64,000 bases of DNA from NCBI RefSeq assembly GCF_005491705.1, contig NZ_CP028092.1, positions 62,001-126,000 on the forward strand, in the 5' to 3' direction. Source of the DNA: Pontibacter sp. SGAir0037 (lineage in GTDB: Bacteria; Bacteroidota; Bacteroidia; Cytophagales; Hymenobacteraceae). The position numbers were made by a program, and so were the translations under genes. Under the pieces are notes generated by a model. That model was not told the DNA's origin. It made no database searches and saw nothing but the letters and a program-made list of their open reading frames with translations. Each line of letters starts with the position of its first letter. The first letter of the stretch is position 1. This document shows positions 33,376 to 42,778 of this stretch, one piece after another.

Positions 33376-34908
33376 TTGGGAAGTAATAATGGAAGAATAG
33401 CTAAGAACACGCTATTACTTTATTTTAGAATGCTATTAACTATGGTAGTTTCTTTATACACGGTAAGAGTTGTATTGTCCGCATTAGGTTCAGTTGATTA
33501 CGGTATCAACAATGTTGTAGGTAGTGTTGTAACAATGTTAGCTTTTCTAGGGAATACTATGGCTTCAGCTTCACAACGTTTTTTTGCTTTCGAAATAGGA
33601 CAAGCAAATTATAGAAGATTAAACAAAATATTTAATATTTCCTTTTCTATCTATATATTACTGGCTTTAGTTGCTTTTATATTAGCTGAAACTATTGGTA
33701 TATGGTTACTTAATAATTACATTAATATACCTGTAGATCGTGTAGAGGCTGCGAACTGGGTTTATCATTTTGCAATATTGTCTTTCATACTAACAATGAT
33801 AACCATACCATATAATGCTTTGATTATGGCTCATGAGAAGATGAAATTTTATGCTTATGTAAGTATAATTGAGGCATTTTTAAAATTGATAATAGTCTTC
33901 GTACTAAGTGTAATTCCCTACGATAAACTAAAATTATATGCAGTTTTAACTTTTTTAGTAACCATAGTAATTACGGCAGTTTATATAGCGTACAGCACTA
34001 AGAAGTTTAAAGAGTCTAAATTTTCTATACAATGGGATTTTAAATTATTTCAAGAAATCGCTAGATACTCCGGGTGGAGTCTATTTGGAGCAACTACATC
34101 TGTTTTAAATAATCAAGGTTTAAACTTAATTTTAAATATTTTCTTTGGACCAATCATAAATACAGCTAGAGGAATAGCTTATCAAGTTAATGCAGCGATT
34201 ACTTCGTTTGTCAACAATCTATACAGTGCCGTAAATCCTCAAATTATAAAGTCATATGCGGAAAATGATATTAAGAGGCAGACACAGCTAGTAATTAACT
34301 CTACTAAAATAGCATATACTTTGCTTTTTATTCTATCTCTGCCAATTATCATAAAAACAGAATATATACTTAAACTATGGTTAGGTAATGAGGTTGACCC
34401 GCATATGATTTTATTTACGCGGCTCGTACTATTATTTTCTCTAGTAAATGTTTTTGAAAGCCCTATTAGTCAAGCTGTAAGGTCAACTGGTAAAATAAAA
34501 AAATATCAATTGTATGTTGGTATGTTAACCTTATCTATTCTCCCAATATCTTATATATTGTTAAAGTTATGGTCGTTGCCAGAAGTGCCTTTTTATGTTA
34601 TGATCATAGTTTATACGATTGCAATGTTTATAAGATTACAAATACTGAATTCATTAGTAGTCTTTCCAATTAAATATTATTTAATTAATGTTTTTTTTAA
34701 GCTTTTAATTGTTAGCCTAATTGTTAGTGTCATTCCATTTAGTGTAAGTTCATTTTTAGGTGTAAATAATTTTTCTGCATTCATAGTTGTTTCTATTTCT
34801 TCATTTATATCAGTTTTATTCGTGTTTTATTTTTTGATGTTAGCATCTAATGAGAGAAAAAGCATACATAATTATATTACAATTTTCCTGAAACAACAGT
34901 TTAAATGA
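33376..34908 (+). CDS. Wzx-type polysaccharide flippase (MOP superfamily)
   Basis: The 510-residue protein has about 12-14 hydrophobic helices and the N-terminal sequence RIAKNTLLLYFRMLLTM that is typical of Bacteroidota O-unit and exopolysaccharide flippases of the MOP superfamily. It would move lipid-linked repeat units across the inner membrane. No in-frame ATG precedes the conserved NGRIAKNT segment, so translation seems to start at the TTG codon at 33376; the first in-frame ATG would remove 17 conserved residues. It overlaps the next gene by four bases, which shows coupled translation. Confidence 0.88.
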   Translation: MGSNNGRIAKNTLLLYFRMLLTMVVSLYTVRVVLSALGSVDYGINNVVGSVVTMLAFLGNTMASASQRFFAFEIGQANYRRLNKIFNISFSIYILLALVAFILAETIGIWLLNNYINIPVDRVEAANWVYHFAILSFILTMITIPYNALIMAHEKMKFYAYVSIIEAFLKLIIVFVLSVIPYDKLKLYAVLTFLVTIVITAVYIAYSTKKFKESKFSIQWDFKLFQEIARYSGWSLFGATTSVLNNQGLNLILNIFFGPIINTARGIAYQVNAAITSFVNNLYSAVNPQIIKSYAENDIKRQTQLVINSTKIAYTLLFILSLPIIIKTEYILKLWLGNEVDPHMILFTRLVLLFSLVNVFESPISQAVRSTGKIKKYQLYVGMLTLSILPISYILLKLWSLPEVPFYVMIIVYTIAMFIRLQILNSLVVFPIKYYLINVFFKLLIVSLIVSVIPFSVSSFLGVNNFSAFIVVSISSFISVLFVFYFLMLASNERKSIHNYITIFLKQQFK

Positions 34909-36119
34909 AGAATAATATTCGTTATGCATATCAGTTGATCCTTTTTTTCATGTTTTTGAAATCGTTAAGTGCATGGTTTACATGGGAAGCAAACAGCTTG
35001 ATATCTATATTATACATATTTGTTACTCTTATTTATGTATTAGCATTTAAGGAAGAATTATATTTTAAAAAAAATGCTTTAGTAATACTTATGTATGTCT
35101 TTTCAATCATATCTTTAGGATATGGATCAAATATTTCTAAAATACTAGGCTTAGTGCCAATAGTTATTTTTATAGCTACTAGTAGAAAATTCAAAGTAGA
35201 TACTCTAAAATTTATTACTAGAGGGTGGTTATATATTCTAATTCCATCGCTACTACTATTTCTTTGTTCTTTTTTAATGCAATTACCTAATCTAGGACAA
35301 ATAGAACACCCTAATTGGGATGTATACAACTATACTAACTACATTTTTTTCATTAAAGGTCAGTTTTACGATATAAGATTTAATTCTATATTTTTAGAAC
35401 CGGGTCACTTAGGCATGGTATTATCTTTTTTTCTATATGCATATAGATTTGATTTTTCTAGATGGGAAGTTTGGGGTATGCTTGTTATTGAATTTTTTAC
35501 ATTTTCATTAGCTGGATATGTATTAGTAGCAATAGGATATACTCTTGCTCTTGTATCACAAAACAAATCATTTTTTAAATTCGTCTTTTCAGTCCTTTTA
35601 TTCTTTGGATCTATATATATATGTGCAATTTCCTACAATGGTGGTGATAACCTATTGAATCAATATATTATTTCTAGGTTAGAGTTCGATGAGGAGAAAG
35701 GCCTGGCTGGTAATAATAGATTCACTTCCGACGCAGATGATTATGTCAATAGCATGCTCTCAAATGGAAAAATTTGGTGGGGATTACCTGAATACTATTA
35801 CAAAGATGATAATTTAGGAGCAGGTTGGAAAGTATTTTTAATACGATATGGAGCATTTTCTATGATTATTTTTATCTCATTTTATTTCATAGCTGCACGA
35901 AAGAATTCGATTGATAAAAAATATAATATGCTGTTTTTAGTATTACTATTTGCAGCATTCCTTCAAAGATCTTATCCATGGTGGGAGAGTTGGATTATTC
36001 CATTTTTCTGTGGAATTAACTATTGTTATCTTAAGTTATTAAAAAATCAAGGCAAGCTTAAAAATAAATATAATGGTCAAGTTAGATTAATAATAAATAG
36101 ACCAGAGAACTTCAGATAA
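34905..36119 (+). CDS. Multi-pass membrane protein, probable Wzy-type polysaccharide polymerase
   Basis: This 404-residue protein has around ten hydrophobic segments and a large hydrophilic loop between about residues 250 and 300. It includes FNSIFLEPGHLGMVLSFFLY, where the EPGH motif resembles the conserved loop of O-antigen ligase/polymerase proteins. Wzy proteins vary so much that the call rests on topology, that motif and position right after the flippase (ATGA overlap at 34905-34908). A ligase-like role cannot be excluded. The following gap to 36369 is AT-rich and empty. Confidence 0.7.
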   Translation: MKNNIRYAYQLILFFMFLKSLSAWFTWEANSLISILYIFVTLIYVLAFKEELYFKKNALVILMYVFSIISLGYGSNISKILGLVPIVIFIATSRKFKVDTLKFITRGWLYILIPSLLLFLCSFLMQLPNLGQIEHPNWDVYNYTNYIFFIKGQFYDIRFNSIFLEPGHLGMVLSFFLYAYRFDFSRWEVWGMLVIEFFTFSLAGYVLVAIGYTLALVSQNKSFFKFVFSVLLFFGSIYICAISYNGGDNLLNQYIISRLEFDEEKGLAGNNRFTSDADDYVNSMLSNGKIWWGLPEYYYKDDNLGAGWKVFLIRYGAFSMIIFISFYFIAARKNSIDKKYNMLFLVLLFAAFLQRSYPWWESWIIPFFCGINYCYLKLLKNQGKLKNKYNGQVRLIINRPENFR

Positions 36120-36369
36120 AGAATATGAACGCTACAATATGATAATATAAAAATTGTTCATTTTCTTGTAAATATGAATAAATTCAAAAATAATAATTAT
36201 ATAAATAAAGCTTATATATCTTAATTATTATATTCTAGCTAATACTATATTTTAGTGAGTTAAATCATAATGTTCAAGAATCAATACAACTAACGGCTTA
36301 AGTTAATTTTACTATAGGTTTCAGCAGTTAGCAATCATCTATCTATGCATTTATTTGTTAATCTTTATT

Positions 36370-37578
36370 ATGAGAATTTTATATATAGTACATCTTTCTT
36401 CAAAATATACTGGTTCAAATCAATCACTTTTAAACATGGTTGTAGGGCTAAAAGATAGAGGTATTTTTCCTCTTGTAGTGTTGCCACAAAGGGATGATAT
36501 GACGTTAAGAGATGAACTTGCTAAATCAGGTATTGAAACTCGTGTTCTGCAGTACTTTATGCCTATTTATCCTAAAAAGAAATCTTTAAGAGATAAGTTA
36601 TTATATATCCCTAAACTGTTACGATCAAAATGGTGTAATTTCTATGCAAAGCAAAAGATTTACCAGCTCATTAAAAATTTTAAGATTGATCTAATTCATA
36701 CAAATATAGGGCCTATGCTGTTAGGCTATGAAGCTGCTAATAAATTAAATATACCTCATGTTTGGCACCTTCGCGAATTTCAAGATCTTGATTTTAATTT
36801 AAATACATGGTTCAATAAAGAAAAATTTATATCTAAACTTTCATCACCTAATAACTTTATAATTGCGATAAGTGACAGTGTTTATAAGCACTTTAAACTT
36901 AAGCCTCCGGCATGTGTGATTTATAATGGAATAATGAATGCTTCCCAAAAGCAATTTAACCATGAAAAGGAGAATTATTTTCTTTTTGTTGGCTATTTAA
37001 TTGAAAACAAAGGTATTAAAGTTTTAATAGATACTTTCGGTAAATTTGCACAGAAATACCCAAACTATAAGCTATTAGTGGCAGGAAGTGCACCAGATTT
37101 AAAATATTTTAAACAGTTAAACGAGTTAGTAGATTCCTATGGTATAAAAAATAACGTTAAGTTTTTAGGGCCTCGAGATGATATTTCAACACTAATGTCG
37201 AAAGCTACAGCACTTATAGTACCATCTTTTAATGAAGCTTTTGGGAGGATTACTGCTGAAGCAATGTTTAATGGGTGCTTAGTCATTGGCAAGGATGCAG
37301 GGGGTACAAAGGAAATTATTGAAAAAATTGGTGTTGGAGTATTGTACAAGTCTGACAGCAACCTTCTTGAGACAATGGAAAGTGTTATAAGCCGTGGCAT
37401 TCAGAGTTATTATGACAACTTACAATTAGCTGTGAATAATGCCGCTAATGTATTTTCAGTTGAAACGAATGTAGAACAAGTTTACGAATATTATAGCTCT
37501 CATTTTCTGAAGAAAAAGTATCAAGAATTGATTGAAAATAGCCAAGATAAAATTTTTGTACCAGCCAATAAATTATAA
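36370..37578 (+). CDS. Glycosyltransferase, GT4-like family
   Basis: The 402-residue protein has the GT-B layout of GT4 enzymes: an N-terminal MRILYIVHLSSKYTGSNQS segment and a C-terminal nucleotide-sugar-binding domain with FVGYLIENKGIKVLIDTF and FNEAFGRITAEAMFNGCLVI, which holds the E-x7-E motif. It adds one sugar to the lipid-linked unit at the cytoplasmic face. The donor is unknown. The frame is open from a TTG at 36355, but the ATG at 36370 gives the family start. Confidence 0.85.
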   Translation: MRILYIVHLSSKYTGSNQSLLNMVVGLKDRGIFPLVVLPQRDDMTLRDELAKSGIETRVLQYFMPIYPKKKSLRDKLLYIPKLLRSKWCNFYAKQKIYQLIKNFKIDLIHTNIGPMLLGYEAANKLNIPHVWHLREFQDLDFNLNTWFNKEKFISKLSSPNNFIIAISDSVYKHFKLKPPACVIYNGIMNASQKQFNHEKENYFLFVGYLIENKGIKVLIDTFGKFAQKYPNYKLLVAGSAPDLKYFKQLNELVDSYGIKNNVKFLGPRDDISTLMSKATALIVPSFNEAFGRITAEAMFNGCLVIGKDAGGTKEIIEKIGVGVLYKSDSNLLETMESVISRGIQSYYDNLQLAVNNAANVFSVETNVEQVYEYYSSHFLKKKYQELIENSQDKIFVPANKL

Positions 37579-37665
37579 AAAAACTGCTGCTGTTAATTAT
37601 ATTAATAAAAACAAATTATTAATACACTAATTCAATAGTTAGGGAATTTAGATCTAAATCACATT

Positions 37666-38730
37666 ATGAATACCGACCCTAAGATAATTGCTTTGTACCT
37701 ACCACAGTTCCATGTAATTCCTGAAAACGATAAATGGTGGGGAGAGGGCTTCACTGAGTGGACTAATGTAAAAAAAGCAGTGCCATTATTTTCTGGGCAT
37801 AACCAACCTCGAGTTCCTCTTAATGATAACTATTATGATTTATCAGATGTTACTGTAATGCGATGGCAGGCAGATTTGGCTAAACAACATGGTATCTATG
37901 GGTTTTGTTATTATCATTACTGGTTTAATGGTAAAAAATTACTACATATACCCCTTGAAAATATGTTAGCTGATAAATTAGTTGATATTCCATTTTGTTT
38001 TTCATGGGCCAATGAACCTTGGGCGCGTACTTGGGATGGAAGAGATACTGATGTGTTGATGCCTCAAGTTTATGGAGGAAGGAAAGAGTGGTTAGAGCAT
38101 TTCAGTTATTTGCTAAATTTCTTTAAAGATGATAGATATATTAAGGTTGATGGTAAGCCCATGATGGTTATTTATCGTGTCTCAAATATACCAAATGTGA
38201 ATGATATGATTGATTACTGGAATACACTTGCCATTGAAAATGGGTTTGTTGGAATTCACATTGTTGAAACATTAAATAGCAGAGAAAAAGAGCCATTTGC
38301 CAAAAACTCTGCCGCAGCATTTGAATTTGAACCGACCTATACCTTACACCATAAGTATAGTTTCAAATATAGGTTACGGGGATTATTTAATAGAAAAATT
38401 TATAAGCTTGCCTTAAAGAGCTACGATAGCATATACAAATGTATTGTAAACAGACGCCAAATTGCAACTAATCATAAAAGGTATCTAGGAGCATTTATGG
38501 GTTGGGATAATTCACCTCGAAAGGGCAAAAGAGCACTAATTGTTACAGGCTCGTCTCCTGAAAAGTTTGGCAAATACTTAAAGCTTCAGTTTGAAAATGC
38601 AGTAAAATATGATAATGACTATATTTTTTTAAATGCATGGAATGAGTGGGCTGAAGGTACTTATTTGGAGCCAGATCTAAAGCATGGATTTTCTTACTTA
38701 GAACAAATTAAATCAATTAGCAAGAGCTAA
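37666..38730 (+). CDS. WbsX-like / GH99-like protein
   Basis: The 354-residue protein matches the WbsX family of polysaccharide loci, which is related to glycoside hydrolase family 99 (endo-alpha-mannosidase fold). The N-terminal IALYLPQFHVIPENDKWWG and GEGFTEWTNVKKA segments, FCFSWANEPWARTWDG and the C-terminal FLNAWNEWAEGTYLEPD are diagnostic. These proteins are found in O-antigen and exopolysaccharide clusters, often labelled glycosyltransferases, but no activity has been generally shown. No signal peptide is visible, so it probably acts in the cytoplasm. It lies between two glycosyltransferase genes in the same direction. Confidence 0.87.
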   Translation: MNTDPKIIALYLPQFHVIPENDKWWGEGFTEWTNVKKAVPLFSGHNQPRVPLNDNYYDLSDVTVMRWQADLAKQHGIYGFCYYHYWFNGKKLLHIPLENMLADKLVDIPFCFSWANEPWARTWDGRDTDVLMPQVYGGRKEWLEHFSYLLNFFKDDRYIKVDGKPMMVIYRVSNIPNVNDMIDYWNTLAIENGFVGIHIVETLNSREKEPFAKNSAAAFEFEPTYTLHHKYSFKYRLRGLFNRKIYKLALKSYDSIYKCIVNRRQIATNHKRYLGAFMGWDNSPRKGKRALIVTGSSPEKFGKYLKLQFENAVKYDNDYIFLNAWNEWAEGTYLEPDLKHGFSYLEQIKSISKS

Positions 38731-38764
38731 TAATTAGTTAAAGTCTATATTTTATAGAATTTAC

Positions 38765-39610
38765 ATGAAAAATTTGGAGGAGGGTAGTACAATCAAAATA
38801 GTAGCATTAATTGTACTTTATAAAACTAATATTTTTGATTCTAAGAGTTTGAAGACTCTATTGAATAGTTATGGTAATAATATAGATGTTGAGCTTGTAC
38901 TATGGGATAATAGTCCACTGCCTGTCACACAAGCCTTAATTGATAGAGCAAAAAAAATATTCGGAGAGTTTAAATATATATCAACTCCTGAAAATAAACC
39001 TCTGTCACAAATTTACAACAAAGTAATACAGGACTTTGACTTTGATTATATTTTTCTGCTTGATCAAGATAGTATTATTCCTGCAAACTATTTATCAAAC
39101 ACAGTCCATTCAGCAGTTCAAGTTCCTGAAGTAATGCTATTTCTGCCACTTGTTAAGAATGGATTTACAATTGTGAGCCCAGGCTCATTTTATGGATTTA
39201 AAGGTAAACATTGGAAAAAAGAACGAAGAGGGAAAATGCCGGTAAAAAACATTGTAGCTATTACAAGTGGTATGCTGATAGCAAAAAAATACTTCATAAA
39301 ATATTTGTATAAATTTGATGAGCGTCTAAATCTGTATGCAATAGACACAAAATTCATGCTTGATTATGCATGTAATGAAGAACATGTGTTTGTGACGGAA
39401 CAAACCTTTTCGCATGATTCGGCTTTGTGGTCTAATCCCTCTGCTGACGAATTATTGCCGCGCTTTAAAAACATGAGAAGCGCATATGCCATTATGCTGT
39501 CAAACCACCCTTTTTTTTCAATGTTAACTAAAGCGCATACAATTTATTTATCATTCAAATATGCAGTCAAATATAGAGACATGCGTTTTTTAAGATTTAA
39601 ATCCGTTTAA
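38765..39610 (+). CDS. Glycosyltransferase family 2, rhamnosyltransferase-like
   Basis: The 281-residue protein is a GT-A-fold GT2 enzyme. The start KIVALIVLYKTNIFDSKSLK corresponds to the nucleotide-binding strand, and YIFLLDQDSIIP is the DxD-like metal site as found in rhamnosyltransferases. Since dTDP-rhamnose genes are part of the same locus, a rhamnosyl donor is plausible but not shown. The stop at 39610 is one base from the next ATG at 39612, which indicates translational coupling. Confidence 0.83.
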   Translation: MKNLEEGSTIKIVALIVLYKTNIFDSKSLKTLLNSYGNNIDVELVLWDNSPLPVTQALIDRAKKIFGEFKYISTPENKPLSQIYNKVIQDFDFDYIFLLDQDSIIPANYLSNTVHSAVQVPEVMLFLPLVKNGFTIVSPGSFYGFKGKHWKKERRGKMPVKNIVAITSGMLIAKKYFIKYLYKFDERLNLYAIDTKFMLDYACNEEHVFVTEQTFSHDSALWSNPSADELLPRFKNMRSAYAIMLSNHPFFSMLTKAHTIYLSFKYAVKYRDMRFLRFKSV

Positions 39611-39611
39611 T

Positions 39612-40805
39612 ATGAATATAGTAGTAGTACCATATCATGATTGGCGAAAAATAGAAATGGAGGGAGCCAGGACAAGAGACTCTCATATAATTAGTCATTT
39701 AGCGGCCAATAAGGATATCGAAAATCTCATTATATTAAATAGACCAATTTCCTATTTGGAATTAATGGTTAAGAAAAAAATGAGAAAAATTTCTGGTAAG
39801 CTTTTATTTAGATATAAACAATGTTCACTATACGAATTAGCTCCAAAATTTTACGTAATTGATTATATCTCAAATTCTTTCTTAGGGCCAATTCGGGATG
39901 GGAAAAAATGGTTTTTTGACAGTTATGGCGATGATGAATTCATTTCTGGATATGAGAAATGTGTTGATTATCTAAAAATAAATATCAATATAATATTGAC
40001 TCAAAATGTTTTTTCAGCAAAGTTCTGTAGTAAAGTTAAAACACCAGCAGTTTTTGATGGTTGGGATAATTTCCTGCTATTTCCTGAGAATTCTAAATTG
40101 CAAGCCAATTTTATATCGGCCTATACTAGTTTAGCAAAAACATGTGAAGCTTGGGTGACCAACGCTTCAAAAAATATTGAATTTTATAACAAACATTATA
40201 ATCCAAAGTCATGCCATCTTGTTAAAAACGGAGTAGATGTTGAAACCTTTTCCAAAAGTTATAAGTTGCCTACAGATTTGAAAAATATTTCTCGACCAAT
40301 AGTGGGTTTTGGAGGTAAAATCACTCATTTATTTGATTATGAACTATTTAATTATATAGTAAAGGATAATTCTGATAAAAGCTTCGTAATTGTAGGTCAA
40401 ATATTGGATTCTAACGTTTTTTCAAAGATTATTAAAGCAAAAAATGTTTATTATCTTGGTGATAAGCATTATAAACAGTATCCTTCTTACGTTACTAATT
40501 TTGATATTGGTATTATTCCTTATGTTACAAATAGTCTAGAGCATGGCGCAGATAGTATTAAAGTTTATGAATATATTGCTTCTGGACTAAAGGTTGTAGG
40601 AACTGCAGGCGCAGGAATGAGCGATATGCAGGAGTACATCTATATTGGAAAGACAAAAGAAGAGTTTTCAGCAATAATAAATCGCGCAATATCAGATAAA
40701 AACACAATAATTTTGCCAGAGTTTTACACGTGGAAATATAAGTCTCAAACAATAGTAAAGTTACTTAAACAAGTAGCTATGGATAGGGTAAGTGTAAAAA
40801 ACTAA
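39612..40805 (+). CDS. Glycosyltransferase, GT-B type
   Basis: The 397-residue protein resembles GT1/GT4-like enzymes of Bacteroidota surface polysaccharide loci. It begins MNIVVVPYHDWRKIEMEGAR. The C-terminal donor-binding region is seen in NFDIGIIPYVTNSLEHGADS followed by KVYEYIASGLKVVGT, a conserved acidic-residue and glycine pattern. The donor and acceptor are unknown. No membrane segment is seen, so it works at the cytoplasmic face of the membrane. A short 50-base gap leads to the heparinase-like gene. Confidence 0.8.
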   Translation: MNIVVVPYHDWRKIEMEGARTRDSHIISHLAANKDIENLIILNRPISYLELMVKKKMRKISGKLLFRYKQCSLYELAPKFYVIDYISNSFLGPIRDGKKWFFDSYGDDEFISGYEKCVDYLKININIILTQNVFSAKFCSKVKTPAVFDGWDNFLLFPENSKLQANFISAYTSLAKTCEAWVTNASKNIEFYNKHYNPKSCHLVKNGVDVETFSKSYKLPTDLKNISRPIVGFGGKITHLFDYELFNYIVKDNSDKSFVIVGQILDSNVFSKIIKAKNVYYLGDKHYKQYPSYVTNFDIGIIPYVTNSLEHGADSIKVYEYIASGLKVVGTAGAGMSDMQEYIYIGKTKEEFSAIINRAISDKNTIILPEFYTWKYKSQTIVKLLKQVAMDRVSVKN

Positions 40806-40855
40806 AACTGATATAGCTCAAGCTATTTTAATTTGCGTGAGCTGAATATATTTAT

Positions 40856-42778
40856 ATGGACTTCAACCATGTTCAGGTTAAGAGAAGCTTACTAATATTA
40901 TTTTTTTCTTTTTCTTGTCTGATTTCTAACGGGCAAGTGCCCCATTTAATAGATAAAAGGATACTGCCAGCCCACCCAAGGTTATTTCTTACTGGTGATG
41001 CATTATCAATTGATAAGTTCAAAGAAGATGAGGCAGTATTAAAAAGGATTAGCAGCTTAATTATAGCTGATTGTGAGCAAATTATACTTCAGAAGCCAAT
41101 TGAACGAAACTTGATCGGTAAACGATTATTAGATAAATCAAGGGAAGGTTTAAGGCGCATTTTCTATCTTTCTTATGCGTGGAGGCTAACAAAAGATAAA
41201 AGATTTTTAAAGAGAGCAGAGACAGAATTATTAAGTATTAGTGAGTTTGATGACTGGAATCCGCATCATTTTCTTGATGTATCAGAGATGACCCTTGCCG
41301 TCGCAATCGGTTATGACTGGCTCTATGATGAATTATCTTTTAAATCTAAAAAGCTGATTGAAAAAGCAATTTATGAAAAAGGGCTTAAGCCTTCGCTTGA
41401 TAATCGTTATAATAGCTGGTTGAGAATGACTAGTAATTGGAATCAGGTTTGTAATGCAGGAATCGTTATTGGGGCACTGTCTGTTTACGAAACTTATCCA
41501 GGAATAGCTAATCATGTAATAAATCAAGCAATCTCTTCAATTAAGTTACCTATGGATGCTTATGGGCCAGATGGAGGTTATCCTGAAGGGTATAACTATT
41601 GGGGATACGGAACAACGTTTAACGTTATGTTAATTGATGTATTGCTACAAAACTTTAATAATGATTTCAAACTCTTAACAATTCCTGGATTTCTGAATAC
41701 AGCTTACTTTATGTTGCATATGGTAGGTCCTTCTGGTATACCTTTTAATTTTGGGGATTCTGATCAAAATGTTTACCTACAGCCAGCTATGCTTTGGTTC
41801 TCCAAGTACTTGAAAGATGGTAGTTTGGTTAGACAAGAATTAGACTTCTTAACACATTGCAATGATAATACTTTAGTTAAAGAGCGTTTACTTCCACTTG
41901 TTATTTTATGGGGAGAAAGACTAAATAACAACGAAAGAGCTATTCCAAAATCTAAATTTTGGATTGGATCAGGAGCTACTCCAGTGGCATTGATGCGAAG
42001 TTCCTGGTCTGACAAAAATGCAATTTTTGTCGGAATTAAAGGAGGAGGTAATAAAGCTGGGCACGGTCACTTAGATATGGGATCTTTCGTTTTAGATGCT
42101 AATGGAGAGCGCTGGGCCATGGATCTAGGAATGCAAAATTATGAATCACTGGAATCTAAAGGAGTTGATCTATGGAGTATGCATGCTACCTCTCAACGAT
42201 GGAAAGTATTTAGGTTCAATAATTTTTCCCATAATACATTATCTGTTAATAATACGTTACAAAATAGCGAAGGCTTTGCTCCATTTATAAATTATTCAGA
42301 TGTCAAGCACTTTAAAAATGCACAAATTGATCTTAAACAAATTTATAATGCTAAATTTGAGATAGCTAAAAGAGGAATAGGTATAGTAAATAATGAGTTC
42401 GTTCTCTTAAAAGATGAGATAAAAACAAGTTTAACTGATATAACCGTAAGATGGAGTTTTATTACAGATGCAGAAATTTTAAAAGTTAAAAAAAACAGCG
42501 TCTGGTTAAAAAAAAATAATCAGATGCTGTTAGTAACAGTAGTTTCTCCAAAACATGCTGATATTAGAACTTGGTCAACTATACCTAAAGATGATATTGA
42601 TGAACCAAATCCCGGTACTAACATTATTGGATTTGAAACTTTTATAAATCAATCAGAACTTACAAACCTTACTGTTACTTTCAAACCTATTAAGATGCAA
42701 GAAAAGCCAAGGTCATCACGAAGAGACAGTAAGATATTCTCTCTACCATTAAGTAAATGGCCGACAACTAAAAGATAG
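40856..42778 (+). CDS. Heparinase II/III family polysaccharide lyase-like protein
   Basis: The 640-residue protein has a Sec-type signal (hydrophobic LLILFFSFSCLISNG near residues 12-26) and then an alpha/alpha-toroid domain (HPRLFLTGD, LSYAWRLTKDKRFLKRAE, YDWLYDELS, SWLRMTSNWNQVCNAG) followed by a heparinase-II/III beta-sandwich with GGGNKAGHGHLDMGSFVLDA and the later FSHNTLSVNN. Such enzymes cleave uronic-acid-containing polysaccharides by beta elimination in the periplasm. In a synthesis locus with two UDP-sugar dehydrogenases it may trim or edit the product. It abuts the following gene (stop at 42778, ATG at 42779). Confidence 0.87.
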   Translation: MDFNHVQVKRSLLILFFSFSCLISNGQVPHLIDKRILPAHPRLFLTGDALSIDKFKEDEAVLKRISSLIIADCEQIILQKPIERNLIGKRLLDKSREGLRRIFYLSYAWRLTKDKRFLKRAETELLSISEFDDWNPHHFLDVSEMTLAVAIGYDWLYDELSFKSKKLIEKAIYEKGLKPSLDNRYNSWLRMTSNWNQVCNAGIVIGALSVYETYPGIANHVINQAISSIKLPMDAYGPDGGYPEGYNYWGYGTTFNVMLIDVLLQNFNNDFKLLTIPGFLNTAYFMLHMVGPSGIPFNFGDSDQNVYLQPAMLWFSKYLKDGSLVRQELDFLTHCNDNTLVKERLLPLVILWGERLNNNERAIPKSKFWIGSGATPVALMRSSWSDKNAIFVGIKGGGNKAGHGHLDMGSFVLDANGERWAMDLGMQNYESLESKGVDLWSMHATSQRWKVFRFNNFSHNTLSVNNTLQNSEGFAPFINYSDVKHFKNAQIDLKQIYNAKFEIAKRGIGIVNNEFVLLKDEIKTSLTDITVRWSFITDAEILKVKKNSVWLKKNNQMLLVTVVSPKHADIRTWSTIPKDDIDEPNPGTNIIGFETFINQSELTNLTVTFKPIKMQEKPRSSRRDSKIFSLPLSKWPTTKR

